Assembly: GCA_934358235.1 (NCBI GenBank)
Contig: CAKRKK010000133.1
Span: 1 to 6,725 of the forward strand
From: an uncultured Lachnospira sp.
Lineage (GTDB): Bacteria > Bacillota > Clostridia > Lachnospirales > Lachnospiraceae
Length of the DNA stretch: 6,725 nucleotides
Reading direction: 5' to 3'
Numbering within the stretch: position 1 is the stretch's first letter; every line of letters begins with the position of its first letter. Below the pieces are notes generated by a model. It did no database searches. It was not told the origin of the DNA and was given only the letters and a program-made list of their open reading frames with translations. Of this stretch, positions 1 to 4,378 are shown piece after piece. Made by a program: the position numbers and the translations under genes.

Positions 1-45
1 TATATAATTAGCATTGGTAATCCTGCTTTCGTTTACAAGCTAAAT

Positions 46-51
46 GAGGAG
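46..51 (+). promoter_or_regulatory. Ribosome binding site that decides the LytTR start
   Basis: GAGGAG sits 7 nt before GTG 59 and inside the frame that begins at ATG 44, so it argues against ATG 44 as the true start and for GTG 59 (or ATG 65). Confidence 0.5.
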
Positions 52-58
52 AGTAAAG

Positions 59-409
59 GTGGATATGGGTGCATGTAAGTTACTTGTTAAGGAAAATGAG
101 GGAATACTTGTATGTGGAAATAATACAAGAGTAGTAAGAATAAGAGTCAGGGATATTAATTATATTAGTTGCGATAACAGGGTTATAACAATTCATACCG
201 ATAAATTTCAGGAAGAGCTTTATGGGAAAATTGGGGAAGTATATGATGTATTGAAAAAGTATGGGTTTGAGTATGTTAACGAATCGGAGATAGTTAATAT
301 AATGAAAGTAAGAAAAATGAACTCTAATTTCATAGTACTATATGAAGAAACTGAGCTTATGTGTAGTAGGAATTATAAGCACAGATTAAAAGAACTTATA
401 TGGGGTTAA
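59..409 (+). CDS. Stand-alone LytTR-type DNA-binding protein
   Basis: Small (116 aa) probable transcription regulator consisting almost entirely of a LytTR (LytR/AlgR) DNA-binding domain; no receiver domain is present. The LytTR pattern is visible in order: a beta segment 'VRDINYISCDNRVITIHT', the helix 'KIGEVYDVLKKYGFEYVN', the 'SEIVNIMKVRKM' segment matching the family's 'H.s.iVN...I..i', and the closing 'ELMCSRNYKHRLKEL', which matches the usual 'l.iSr.yk..lk'. The start is uncertain. GTG 59 lies 7 nt after GAGGAG (46-51) and is preferred; ATG 44 has no Shine-Dalgarno upstream; ATG 65 lies 13 nt after GAGGAG. A TATAAT at 3-8 could be its -10 box, with the -35 box outside the window. Single-domain LytTR proteins are often found beside membrane partners or GHKL kinases, but no partner is visible here. 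Target genes are unknown. Family call confident, role inferred. Confidence 0.8.
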   Translation: MDMGACKLLVKENEGILVCGNNTRVVRIRVRDINYISCDNRVITIHTDKFQEELYGKIGEVYDVLKKYGFEYVNESEIVNIMKVRKMNSNFIVLYEETELMCSRNYKHRLKELIWG

Positions 410-420
410 CGGTGTGTAAG

Positions 421-452
421 AATTGCTAAGGAAGCATAGTAATGCAGCAATT
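421..452 (+). other. Bulged hairpin after the LytTR stop codon
   Basis: AATTGCT (421-427) pairs with AGCAATT (446-452) and encloses a second stem GCAT/ATGC (434-437, 442-445) with loop AGTA; six bases bulge on the left side. It starts 11 nt after the LytTR stop. No T-run follows, so it is more likely an mRNA 3'-end stabiliser or a chance fold than an intrinsic terminator. Confidence 0.3.
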
Positions 453-525
453 TGGTACGCTGTGTAATGTAATGTCAGAAGCTATTTGTGATATTTATGG
501 CATAACTTTATATCAAAGCCTTAAC

Positions 526-568
526 AGCCTTGTCATGTGTTTTAAACATATGGCAGGGCTTTCTCCTT
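526..568 (+). terminator. Probable terminator of the LytTR transcript
   Basis: AGCCTTGTCATGTG (526-539) pairs with the bases up to 560 (CATATGGCAGGGCT) to give a long stem of about 14-16 bp with a few G.U pairs and a small A/T loop, followed by TTCTCCTT. The tail is interrupted by C residues, so termination may be partial. The stem is unlikely to be chance, and its place between the two units fits a terminator. Confidence 0.5.
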
Positions 569-623
569 ATAAGACGTAAATTGTGCATTTGAAATGTATA
601 CACATAGAAAATAAAGGGATTTT

Positions 624-653
624 TTGACAGCACAATAAAGAAAGTGTTAGAAT
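624..653 (+). promoter_or_regulatory. Extended -10 sigma-A promoter for the CmpB-like operon
   Basis: A perfect -35 box TTGACA (624-629), an 18-nt spacer and -10 box TAGAAT (648-653) preceded by TG at 645-646 (TGtTAGAAT, extended -10). The predicted transcript starts near 660, about 60 nt before ATG 722. This is the most canonical promoter in the window, and it also shows that translation cannot begin at GTG 644. Confidence 0.75.
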
Positions 654-710
654 ATTTCTACGCAGAATGTGTAATAAATAATAAAGAAGTATTTTATATA
701 CTTGGAAAGA

Positions 711-715
711 AGAGG
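711..715 (+). promoter_or_regulatory. Ribosome binding site that decides the CmpB-like start
   Basis: AGAGG with a 6-nt spacer to ATG 722. It selects the shorter protein, whose first residues run straight into the first membrane segment. Confidence 0.65.
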
Positions 716-721
716 AATATA

Positions 722-1678
722 ATGCAGACATATACTGTATCACAGTGGTTTTTATTCTTTTTTATATATTGTTTTATAGGCTGGGTATGGGAGAGCTGTT
801 ATGTGTCAGCTAAGTCAGGAAAATGGGTTAACAGAGGCTTTTTGCATGGACCTGCACTACCTATATATGGTTCGGGAGCCATTGTAATACTTGTAAGCAC
901 AATAGGCGTAAGGGAATCTATACCACTTATATTTGTGTTTGGTATGATATCATCCACGATACTTGAGTTCGTTACAGGCTATTGTATGGAGCGTATGTTC
1001 GGAGTAAGATACTGGGATTATAGTAAGCAGCCCTTCAATCTTATGGGGCATATATGTCTTTTTGCTTCAGTAGGATGGGGCATATTCTCTGTATTGCTTG
1101 TAAGAATAGTGCACAGACCTATAGAGAGTGTTGTGTGTATGCTTCCAGTAACCATTGCAGATATTATTGCATTTGGAGTGGCTATTGTTATGACAGTAGA
1201 TTTCACCCAGTCATTCAATGAAGCTATGGATCTTAAAGCAACCATTGAAAGAATTGCTAACAGCAACCAGCAGATAAAGACGATAGCAAAAAGAATAGAG
1301 GTTGCAACTGCATTTGCAGAAGATGATTATAACAGAATGAAGGAAAAGCTTGCTGAGGGCAGGGCAACAGTTATGAATAATGTAAGCAAGGCAAAGGGCA
1401 GACTTACATTTGAGAAAAACATGGATGAACGAAAGGGCGTTAAGCTTGCTACCTTACAGAAAATGAGTGAAGCGATAGTTGAAAGTCTTAAAAATAAACT
1501 TATGGATGAAAAAGCGGCTAACCAGTTGTTAGAAACTCTTGAAAATGAAAAGGTAAAGCTTAAGACTGATAATAAGAAAAGCTATAAGAGCGTATTCAGA
1601 ATGCTTAAGAGAAATCCAGGAGCAGTATCAAGAAATCATTCTGATGAATTTGACGAAATTAAGAAGCTGATTAAGTAA
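722..1678 (+). CDS. CmpB-like (PF06541) membrane protein with charged C-terminal region
   Basis: A 318-aa protein of the family named 'putative ABC-transporter type IV' (PF06541, CmpB-like), whose biochemical role is not established. Residues 1-165 are the membrane part, with about five hydrophobic segments near 8-28, 48-62, 66-86, 107-130 and 138-160. Family hallmarks visible are 'FIGWVWES' (18-25), 'NRGFLHGPALPIYG' (37-50), 'LEFVTGYCMERMFGVRYWDYS' split across 81-101, and 'PFNLMGHICL' (104-113). From about residue 166 to the end the protein is polar and lysine/glutamate-rich with heptad-like spacing, probably a cytoplasmic helical or coiled-coil tail. ATG 722 is chosen because of its ribosome site and because upstream in-frame codons overlap the promoter. 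It appears to lead an operon with the DUF3783 gene 47 nt downstream. No ATP-binding subunit is nearby, so calling it a transporter would be over-interpretation. Confidence 0.8.
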   Translation: MQTYTVSQWFLFFFIYCFIGWVWESCYVSAKSGKWVNRGFLHGPALPIYGSGAIVILVSTIGVRESIPLIFVFGMISSTILEFVTGYCMERMFGVRYWDYSKQPFNLMGHICLFASVGWGIFSVLLVRIVHRPIESVVCMLPVTIADIIAFGVAIVMTVDFTQSFNEAMDLKATIERIANSNQQIKTIAKRIEVATAFAEDDYNRMKEKLAEGRATVMNNVSKAKGRLTFEKNMDERKGVKLATLQKMSEAIVESLKNKLMDEKAANQLLETLENEKVKLKTDNKKSYKSVFRMLKRNPGAVSRNHSDEFDEIKKLIK

Positions 1679-1725
1679 ACAGATGAAGAACAGTTATTAA
1701 GTTGCATAAGGCGGAGTCAGTAAAT

Positions 1726-2097
1726 ATGGAAAAAATAGTGTTATACAATGTTGATCATGCAAAGGACATAATAAAAGCTGCAGCTAATATGAGAATTAAG
1801 AGTATAGTTGTTGAGGATGATATGCTGTCATCTGCTTTGAAAGAGGTTCTGGTTAAATGCAGGGATTACAGGCCAGAAGATAATATTAGTGATAAACGAC
1901 TGGATAAGGCAGGTCTTGTCATATTCTGTGACGTTACAGATAAGCATATGGACAAGCTCTTATTTGAAATGAGAAATGGCAGTTATAAGGTTGATTATAA
2001 GGCTGTAATGACGAAGATAAACAGCCAGTGGACTATAGCAAGAATACTTGCGCAGATGGAAAGAGAAAGTCTTGAATATCGTCAGTTGAATAAATAA
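1726..2097 (+). CDS. DUF3783 family protein
   Basis: A small (123 aa) protein without signal peptide or membrane segment, probably cytoplasmic. The second half fits the DUF3783 family (PF12646): a beta strand 'AGLVIFCDVT' (62-71), a helix 'HMDKLLFEMRNG' (74-85), then the signature 'YKAVMTKINSQWTIARILAQMERE' spread over 91-114, with K92, T96, N99 and W102 as the family-like positions. The N-terminal half (1-60) forms an alpha/beta-looking segment, 'KIVLYNVDHAKDIIKAAANM', that may be a second small domain. ATG 1726 follows CGGAG (1712-1716, 9-nt spacer); the upstream TTG 1702 has no better site. The gene follows the CmpB-like gene at 47 nt with no terminator between and is probably co-transcribed. 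No function is known for the family that I can name. Confidence 0.75.
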   Translation: MEKIVLYNVDHAKDIIKAAANMRIKSIVVEDDMLSSALKEVLVKCRDYRPEDNISDKRLDKAGLVIFCDVTDKHMDKLLFEMRNGSYKVDYKAVMTKINSQWTIARILAQMERESLEYRQLNK

Positions 2098-2148
2098 AAA
2101 ATAATTTGAAATATATTTTTACAATATGTTTTAAAGTGGAGATTGTGG

Positions 2149-2177
2149 TTGTGTAAATCTGGCACAATCTGTTTAAT
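2149..2177 (+). promoter_or_regulatory. Possible promoter of the thioredoxin gene
   Basis: TTGTGT (2149-2154), 17-nt spacer, TTTAAT (2172-2177), predicted start near 2184, about 25 nt before ATG 2209. The -35 box is poor (3/6). No clear terminator precedes it after the DUF3783 gene, so read-through from the upstream operon is also possible. Confidence 0.35.
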
Positions 2178-2208
2178 GATAAAAATGTGGGCAGAAAAGG
2201 AGAGTATT

Positions 2209-2523
2209 ATGAGTAGTATTGTACATGTAACGCAGGATAATTTCGAGCAGGAGGTGCTTAAGTCAGATAAGCCGGTGCTTGTTGATTTCTGGGCAGCCTG
2301 GTGCGGACCTTGTCAGATGTTAGGTCCTGTGCTTGAAGAGGTGGCAGCAGAGCAGGATGCTGTAAAGATATGTAAGATTGACACAGATAAGGAAATGTCA
2401 CTTGCATTAAAATACAATGTAGCATCTATACCTATGCTTCTTTTATTCAAGGAGGGAAAGGTAGCAGATACAAGTATTGGTTTCATAGGAAAAGAACAGG
2501 TTAAAAAGTTTATTACACAGTAG
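2209..2523 (+). CDS. trxA: Thioredoxin
   Basis: A 104-aa single-domain thioredoxin, close to the usual 105-108 aa, acting as a cytoplasmic protein-disulfide reductant. The active site is canonical: 'WAAWCGPC' with C32 and C35, the buried acid D26, and the cis-proline P75 in 'SIPM'. The usual residue after the cis-proline is Thr; here it is Met. One extra cysteine, C55, lies in the central strand. ATG 2209 is chosen because AAGGAG (2197-2202) lies 6 nt upstream; in-frame upstream codons to TTG 2143 have no ribosome site and would add a non-homologous leader. A strong terminator follows immediately. No thioredoxin reductase gene is in the window, so its electron donor is encoded elsewhere or outside the visible region. 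Its neighbours (iron-sulfur protein, Crp/Fnr regulator, pflB) share an anaerobic-redox theme, which is context rather than proof of a link. Confidence 0.95.
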   Translation: MSSIVHVTQDNFEQEVLKSDKPVLVDFWAAWCGPCQMLGPVLEEVAAEQDAVKICKIDTDKEMSLALKYNVASIPMLLLFKEGKVADTSIGFIGKEQVKKFITQ

Positions 2524-2533
2524 ACAGATATTC

Positions 2534-2571
2534 ACAAAGGGTTGTTGGTTCACAAAACAACCCTTTGTTTT
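2534..2571 (+). terminator. Intrinsic terminator of the thioredoxin gene
   Basis: A perfect 13-bp stem: 2534-2546 (ACAAAGGGTTGTT) against 2556-2568, with a 9-nt loop and a short T-run (2568-2571). It begins 11 nt after the stop codon. On the other strand it is flanked by A-rich sequence and might also slow transcription arriving from the convergent iron-sulfur gene. Confidence 0.88.
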
Positions 2572-2587
2572 AAAAATGTTTCTAATG

Positions 2588-2647
2588 TTTACTTGCAATT
2601 ACCTGACATTACTGATGATTACTTGAAATTACTGGTAATTACCGGAG
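2588..2647. repeat. Six tandem 10-bp units (ATTACTTGAA-like)
   Basis: Units begin at 2588, 2598, 2608, 2618, 2628 and 2638, exactly 10 bp apart. Five start with an invariant ATTAC and the first with TTTAC. The other five positions vary around TTGAA/CTGAC/TGGTA. The last two units create the perfect palindrome GGTAATTACC (2634-2643). The array fills the gap between the thioredoxin terminator and the end of the convergent iron-sulfur gene and stops 1 nt before that gene's stop codon (2649-2651), so it lies in that gene's 3' untranslated region. Function unknown. Confidence 0.85.
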
Positions 2648-2648
2648 G

Positions 2649-3254
2649 TTAATTAATGCGGTTACCGTCTGTGCCAATGGTAACAACTCTTAATGGAATA
2701 TTCTTTCCACTAGCTTCAATGGCTTTTTCAACTGCATACTGAAGTCCACCACAGCATGGAACAGTCATTCTTGTTACAGTTATGCTTTTTATATTGTTAT
2801 TTCTGAATATATCAGTAAGCTTTTCAGAATAATCAATCATATCGAGCTTAGGGCAGCCAATGAGTGTTATATGGTTTCTCATAAAGTCATGATGGAAGGT
2901 GCTGTAAGCGTAAGCTGTGCAGTCAGCAGCTATAAGAAGGTCACAGCCATTAAAATAAAGTGCATAAGGTGCTGCAAGCTTAATCTGGACTGGCCAGTTG
3001 TTAATCTGGCTTCCGCTTGCGGCCTTGTTAGCAAGAACCTCAGCTTCATTATATTCAGGGGCTTCTCTTTCTATAAAGCGTATTGCATTCATAGGGCATG
3101 CAGGAAGACAGTCACCAAAACCATCACAGTAATCATCTCTTAGCAGCTTTGCTTTTCCATCAACAATTCCAATAGCACCTTCGTGACAGGCGTGTGCACA
3201 TAAGCCGCAGCCGTTACATAGGTTTTCGTTTATTTCTATTATTTTTCTAATCAT
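2649..3254 (-). CDS. 4Fe-4S ferredoxin-domain protein with C-terminal cysteine motifs
   Basis: A 201-aa iron-sulfur protein, probably cytoplasmic. Residues 10-60 form a two-cluster ferredoxin domain. The first cluster is complete (C13-x2-C16-x2-C19-x3-C23). The second reads C43-x5-C49-x3-C53-P, with F46 where the second cysteine normally sits ('CDGFGDC'). This 'CDGxGxC' form is, to my knowledge, usual for the clostridial family, so it may be a 3Fe-4S cluster or have another ligand. The C-terminal part (87-197) carries family motifs 'LLIAADC' (C112), 'IGCPKLD' (C134) and 'VPCCGGL' (C167, C168), and ends 'VVTIGTDG'. The exact reaction is not known to me; an electron-transfer or redox-sensing role is inferred. 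Start at the ATG at 3254 is set by AAAGGAG (3264-3270) with a 9-nt spacer; GTG at 3299 has no such site. It is divergent from the Crp/Fnr gene, a common sign of regulation by that neighbour. Confidence 0.88.
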   Translation of the reverse strand: MIRKIIEINENLCNGCGLCAHACHEGAIGIVDGKAKLLRDDYCDGFGDCLPACPMNAIRFIEREAPEYNEAEVLANKAASGSQINNWPVQIKLAAPYALYFNGCDLLIAADCTAYAYSTFHHDFMRNHITLIGCPKLDMIDYSEKLTDIFRNNNIKSITVTRMTVPCCGGLQYAVEKAIEASGKNIPLRVVTIGTDGNRIN

Positions 3255-3324
3255 AATATATAACTCCTTTACAATGTTATAGTTTAAATATTTTGACACT
3301 TACATTGAATTATTATATTATGTG

Positions 3325-3352
3325 ATAATATAAATGTATGTTGTATTTACAA
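3325..3352 (-). promoter_or_regulatory. Probable promoter of the iron-sulfur protein gene
   Basis: On the minus strand, TTGTAA (3352-3347) is followed by a 16-nt spacer and TATTAT (3330-3325). Transcription would begin near 3318, giving a leader of about 64 nt. The -35 box lies in the right arm of the palindrome at 3339-3354. Confidence 0.5.
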
Positions 3353-3354
3353 CA
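3339..3354. promoter_or_regulatory. Palindromic operator candidate between the divergent genes
   Basis: TGTTGTATTTACAACA: 7-bp perfect arms around a 2-nt centre. Each arm contains a TTGTA(A/T) that serves as a -35 box for one of two divergent promoters. Two-fold symmetry of this length suits a homodimeric regulator of the Crp/Fnr type; it is not a match to the E. coli CRP (TGTGA-N6-TCACA) or FNR (TTGAT-N4-ATCAA) consensus. It could simply be two back-to-back -35 boxes. Confidence 0.5.
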
Positions 3355-3368
3355 AAATATATTATAAG
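3341..3368 (+). promoter_or_regulatory. Probable promoter of the Crp/Fnr gene
   Basis: TTGTAT (3341-3346), 16-nt spacer, TATAAG (3363-3368), mirror image of the minus-strand promoter. Predicted start near 3375, at the very edge of the 25-bp repeats, which would then be transcribed as leader. The TATAAT inside each repeat is an alternative -10 box, but none has a good -35 box at the right distance. Confidence 0.4.
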
Positions 3369-3375
3369 ACTTTAG

Positions 3376-3450
3376 TATAATAGTAGATAAATGTTGTTAT
3401 TATAATAGTGAATAAATCTTGTTAATATAATAGTAAATAAGTATTGAGAG
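3376..3450. repeat. Three tandem 25-bp direct repeats before the Crp/Fnr gene
   Basis: Copies occupy 3376-3400, 3401-3425 and 3426-3450 with no spacer. All begin TATAATAGT, continue with (A/G)(A/G)ATAA, and copies 1 and 2 end in TTGTTA plus one A/T. Copy 3 departs only in its last bases, where it becomes TTGAGAG and supplies the ribosome site of the regulator gene. The period of 25 bp is exact. Possible roles are an operator array, a duplicated promoter segment or leader mRNA repeats. Confidence 0.88.
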
Positions 3451-3461
3451 AATAAGTGTAT

Positions 3462-4121
3462 ATGGATAAATGGATAGAGGTTATGAGGCAGAGCAGCCTG
3501 TTTGCGGGTGTCAGCAGGGAAGAAACAGCGTCTATGATTAAATGCCTTGATGTGAGATTTGAAACGGTTGATAAAGGACAATATATATTGCGGGATGGAG
3601 ATATTGTTGAAAGAATAGGAATGGTTATAGAGGGTGAGGTTAGTATTGAGCAGGAGGATTACTGGGGTAACAGACATATAATGACACATGCTTTTATGGG
3701 AGATGTATTTGCAGAAGCATACGCCTGCAGCAACGACAGAGTGTGCAATGTAAGTGTTGTGGCGGTTAAAAAGGGAGTTATAGCATATTTAGATACACAC
3801 AGGGTAATAACTGTGTGTAGCGAAAACTGTCAGTTTCATAGCAGGCTTATAAGGAATCTTATGTATCTGCTTGCCAACAGATGCGTTAAAATGAATGAAA
3901 AAATAACGCATATGTCAAAAAGAACAACCAGAGATAAAATTCTGTCATATCTGTCAGCACAGGCTAATGTAAATAATAGCAATGAATTCGATATTCCATT
4001 TAACAGGCAGCAGTTAGCGGATTATTTGTCGGTTGACAGAAGTGCTATGTCAGCAGAGCTTGGAAGAATGCAGAATGAAGGACTTATAGAATATAAGAAG
4101 AATCATTTCAGGCTGTTATGA
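3462..4121 (+). CDS. Crp/Fnr family transcriptional regulator
   Basis: A 219-aa dimeric-type regulator with an N-terminal effector domain (about 10-110, cyclic-nucleotide-binding fold: 'LFAGVSREE', 'KGQYILRDGD', 'GMVIEGEVSI') and a C-terminal Crp-type winged helix (about 150-219; 'SKRTTRDKILSYLS', then recognition region 'FNRQQLADYLSVDRSAMSAEL'). The cAMP-contact arginine pattern of CRP is missing: the phosphate-cassette region reads 'GDVFAEAYACS'. The N-terminal cysteine cluster of FNR is also missing. Cysteines present are C28, C89, C95, C119, C123 and C141; C89 and the C119-x3-C123-x-F-H motif recur in a common clostridial subfamily as I know it. The effector is unknown. ATG 3462 lies 11 nt after GAGAG; GTG 3456 (two residues longer) is 5 nt from it and also possible. 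Likely targets by position are itself, the divergent iron-sulfur gene and perhaps pflB. Confidence 0.9.
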   Translation: MDKWIEVMRQSSLFAGVSREETASMIKCLDVRFETVDKGQYILRDGDIVERIGMVIEGEVSIEQEDYWGNRHIMTHAFMGDVFAEAYACSNDRVCNVSVVAVKKGVIAYLDTHRVITVCSENCQFHSRLIRNLMYLLANRCVKMNEKITHMSKRTTRDKILSYLSAQANVNNSNEFDIPFNRQQLADYLSVDRSAMSAELGRMQNEGLIEYKKNHFRLL

Positions 4122-4152
4122 TTGTAGCGGCTATAGTAGATTGCTTAATATT

Positions 4153-4196
4153 ATAGAAGTTTTCAGGTGTAAATATAGAAGTTTTTAAGTGTATAA
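4153..4196. repeat. Two tandem 22-bp repeats
   Basis: Copy 1 (4153-4174) and copy 2 (4175-4196) both start ATAGAAGTTTT and share AxGTGTA; 18 of 22 positions agree. Copy 2 runs into TATAAT (4192-4197). The repeats begin 31 nt after the Crp/Fnr stop codon. Confidence 0.7.
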
Positions 4197-4212
4197 TAAA
4201 GAAAATACTGTA

Positions 4213-4233
4213 AATACTATAAGTATTGTTTTT
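4213..4233 (+). terminator. Weak candidate terminator of the Crp/Fnr gene
   Basis: AATACT (4213-4218) and AGTATT (4222-4227) form a 6-bp A/T-rich stem with a 3-nt loop, followed by GTTTTT. A further AATACT at 4204-4209 could compete for the right arm. The stem has only one G-C pair, so termination would be inefficient. Confidence 0.3.
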
Positions 4234-4242
4234 AAATATATA

Positions 4243-4258
4243 CATACGAATTGTATAA
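4243..4258 (+). promoter_or_regulatory. Promoter-like element upstream of pflB, copied downstream
   Basis: CATACGAATTGTATAA. It holds an ATAC-N5-GTAT inverted repeat overlapping a -10-like TATAAA (4254-4259). A weak -35-like TTTAAA lies 17 nt upstream (4231-4236). It matches 15 of 16 bases at 6686-6701, just after pflB. Confidence 0.45.
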
Positions 4259-4282
4259 AACTAAAAACAACGAAAAAATGTA

Positions 4283-4311
4283 TTGAAATATATTGATGGT
4301 GGTGTTAACAT
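4283..4311 (+). promoter_or_regulatory. Candidate pflB promoter
   Basis: TTGAAA (4283-4288), 17-nt spacer, TAACAT (4306-4311) with TG at 4303-4304 (extended -10). A start near 4318 would place the Rex-like site at about +10 to +27, where a bound repressor would block elongation or open-complex formation. The -10 box matches only 4/6. The 8-bp palindrome TGTTAACA (4303-4310) overlaps it. Confidence 0.4.
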
Positions 4312-4326
4312 ACATCATGCGAGTGA

Positions 4327-4344
4327 TAGTTAAGAAATTAACAG
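4327..4344. promoter_or_regulatory. Rex-type operator upstream of pflB
   Basis: TAGTTAA-GAAA-TTAACAG, compared with the Rex consensus TTGTTAA-N4-TTAACAA, agrees at 12 of 14 defined positions and keeps perfect 5-bp arms (GTTAA/TTAAC). Rex is a repressor that leaves DNA when NADH rises, and it controls fermentation genes, including pfl in some Firmicutes. The site lies 88 nt before the pflB start codon. No rex gene is in this window. Confidence 0.6.
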
Positions 4345-4368
4345 ATTCGCTTATATTTTTACAGATGT

Positions 4369-4378
4369 TTGTATACAA
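4369..4378. promoter_or_regulatory. TTGTATACAA palindrome in the pflB leader
   Basis: A perfect 10-bp palindrome built from the same half-sites (TTGTA/TACAA) as the operator between the iron-sulfur and Crp/Fnr genes, but with no centre spacer. It might be a second site of the same regulator, or part of a downstream promoter (TTGTAT 4369-4374, 16-nt spacer, TATGCA 4391-4396). Confidence 0.3.

Larger units (their letters stand above)
410..721. other. Intergenic region between the LytTR and CmpB-like genes
   Basis: This 312-base gap holds no convincing gene. From left to right it contains an imperfect hairpin right after the LytTR stop (421-452), a longer G.U-containing hairpin that is a probable terminator (526-560), a strong promoter (624-653) and the CmpB-like leader with its ribosome site (711-715). 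The frame of the CmpB-like gene stays open back to a GTG at 644, but that codon lies in the promoter spacer and is not a credible start. Confidence 0.6.

Noticed and set aside
644..721. 26-residue N-terminal extension of the CmpB-like protein from GTG 644
   Set aside because: The GTG lies just before the -10 box of the promoter and upstream of the predicted transcript start; ATG 722 has a proper ribosome site.
1018..1266. 82-codon minus-strand open frame inside the CmpB-like gene
   Set aside because: Antisense to hallmark residues of PF06541; no recognisable domain.
2871..3143. 90-codon plus-strand open frame inside the iron-sulfur gene
   Set aside because: Antisense shadow of a well-supported conserved protein with ferredoxin motifs; no ribosome site.
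3376..3450. CRISPR array
   Set aside because: The three 25-bp units abut with no spacers, and no cas gene is near; they are plain tandem repeats.
3372..3689. 105-codon minus-strand open frame over the 25-bp repeats and the start of the Crp/Fnr gene
   Set aside because: It overlaps a clear gene and a repeat region; the protein is low-complexity Ile/Tyr/Asn-rich sequence from A+T-rich repeats.
3462..4121. Classical FNR (oxygen-sensing 4Fe-4S) or cAMP-binding CRP
   Set aside because: The N-terminal cysteine cluster of FNR is absent, and the phosphate-cassette region lacks the arginine that contacts cAMP, so only the broad Crp/Fnr family is supported.
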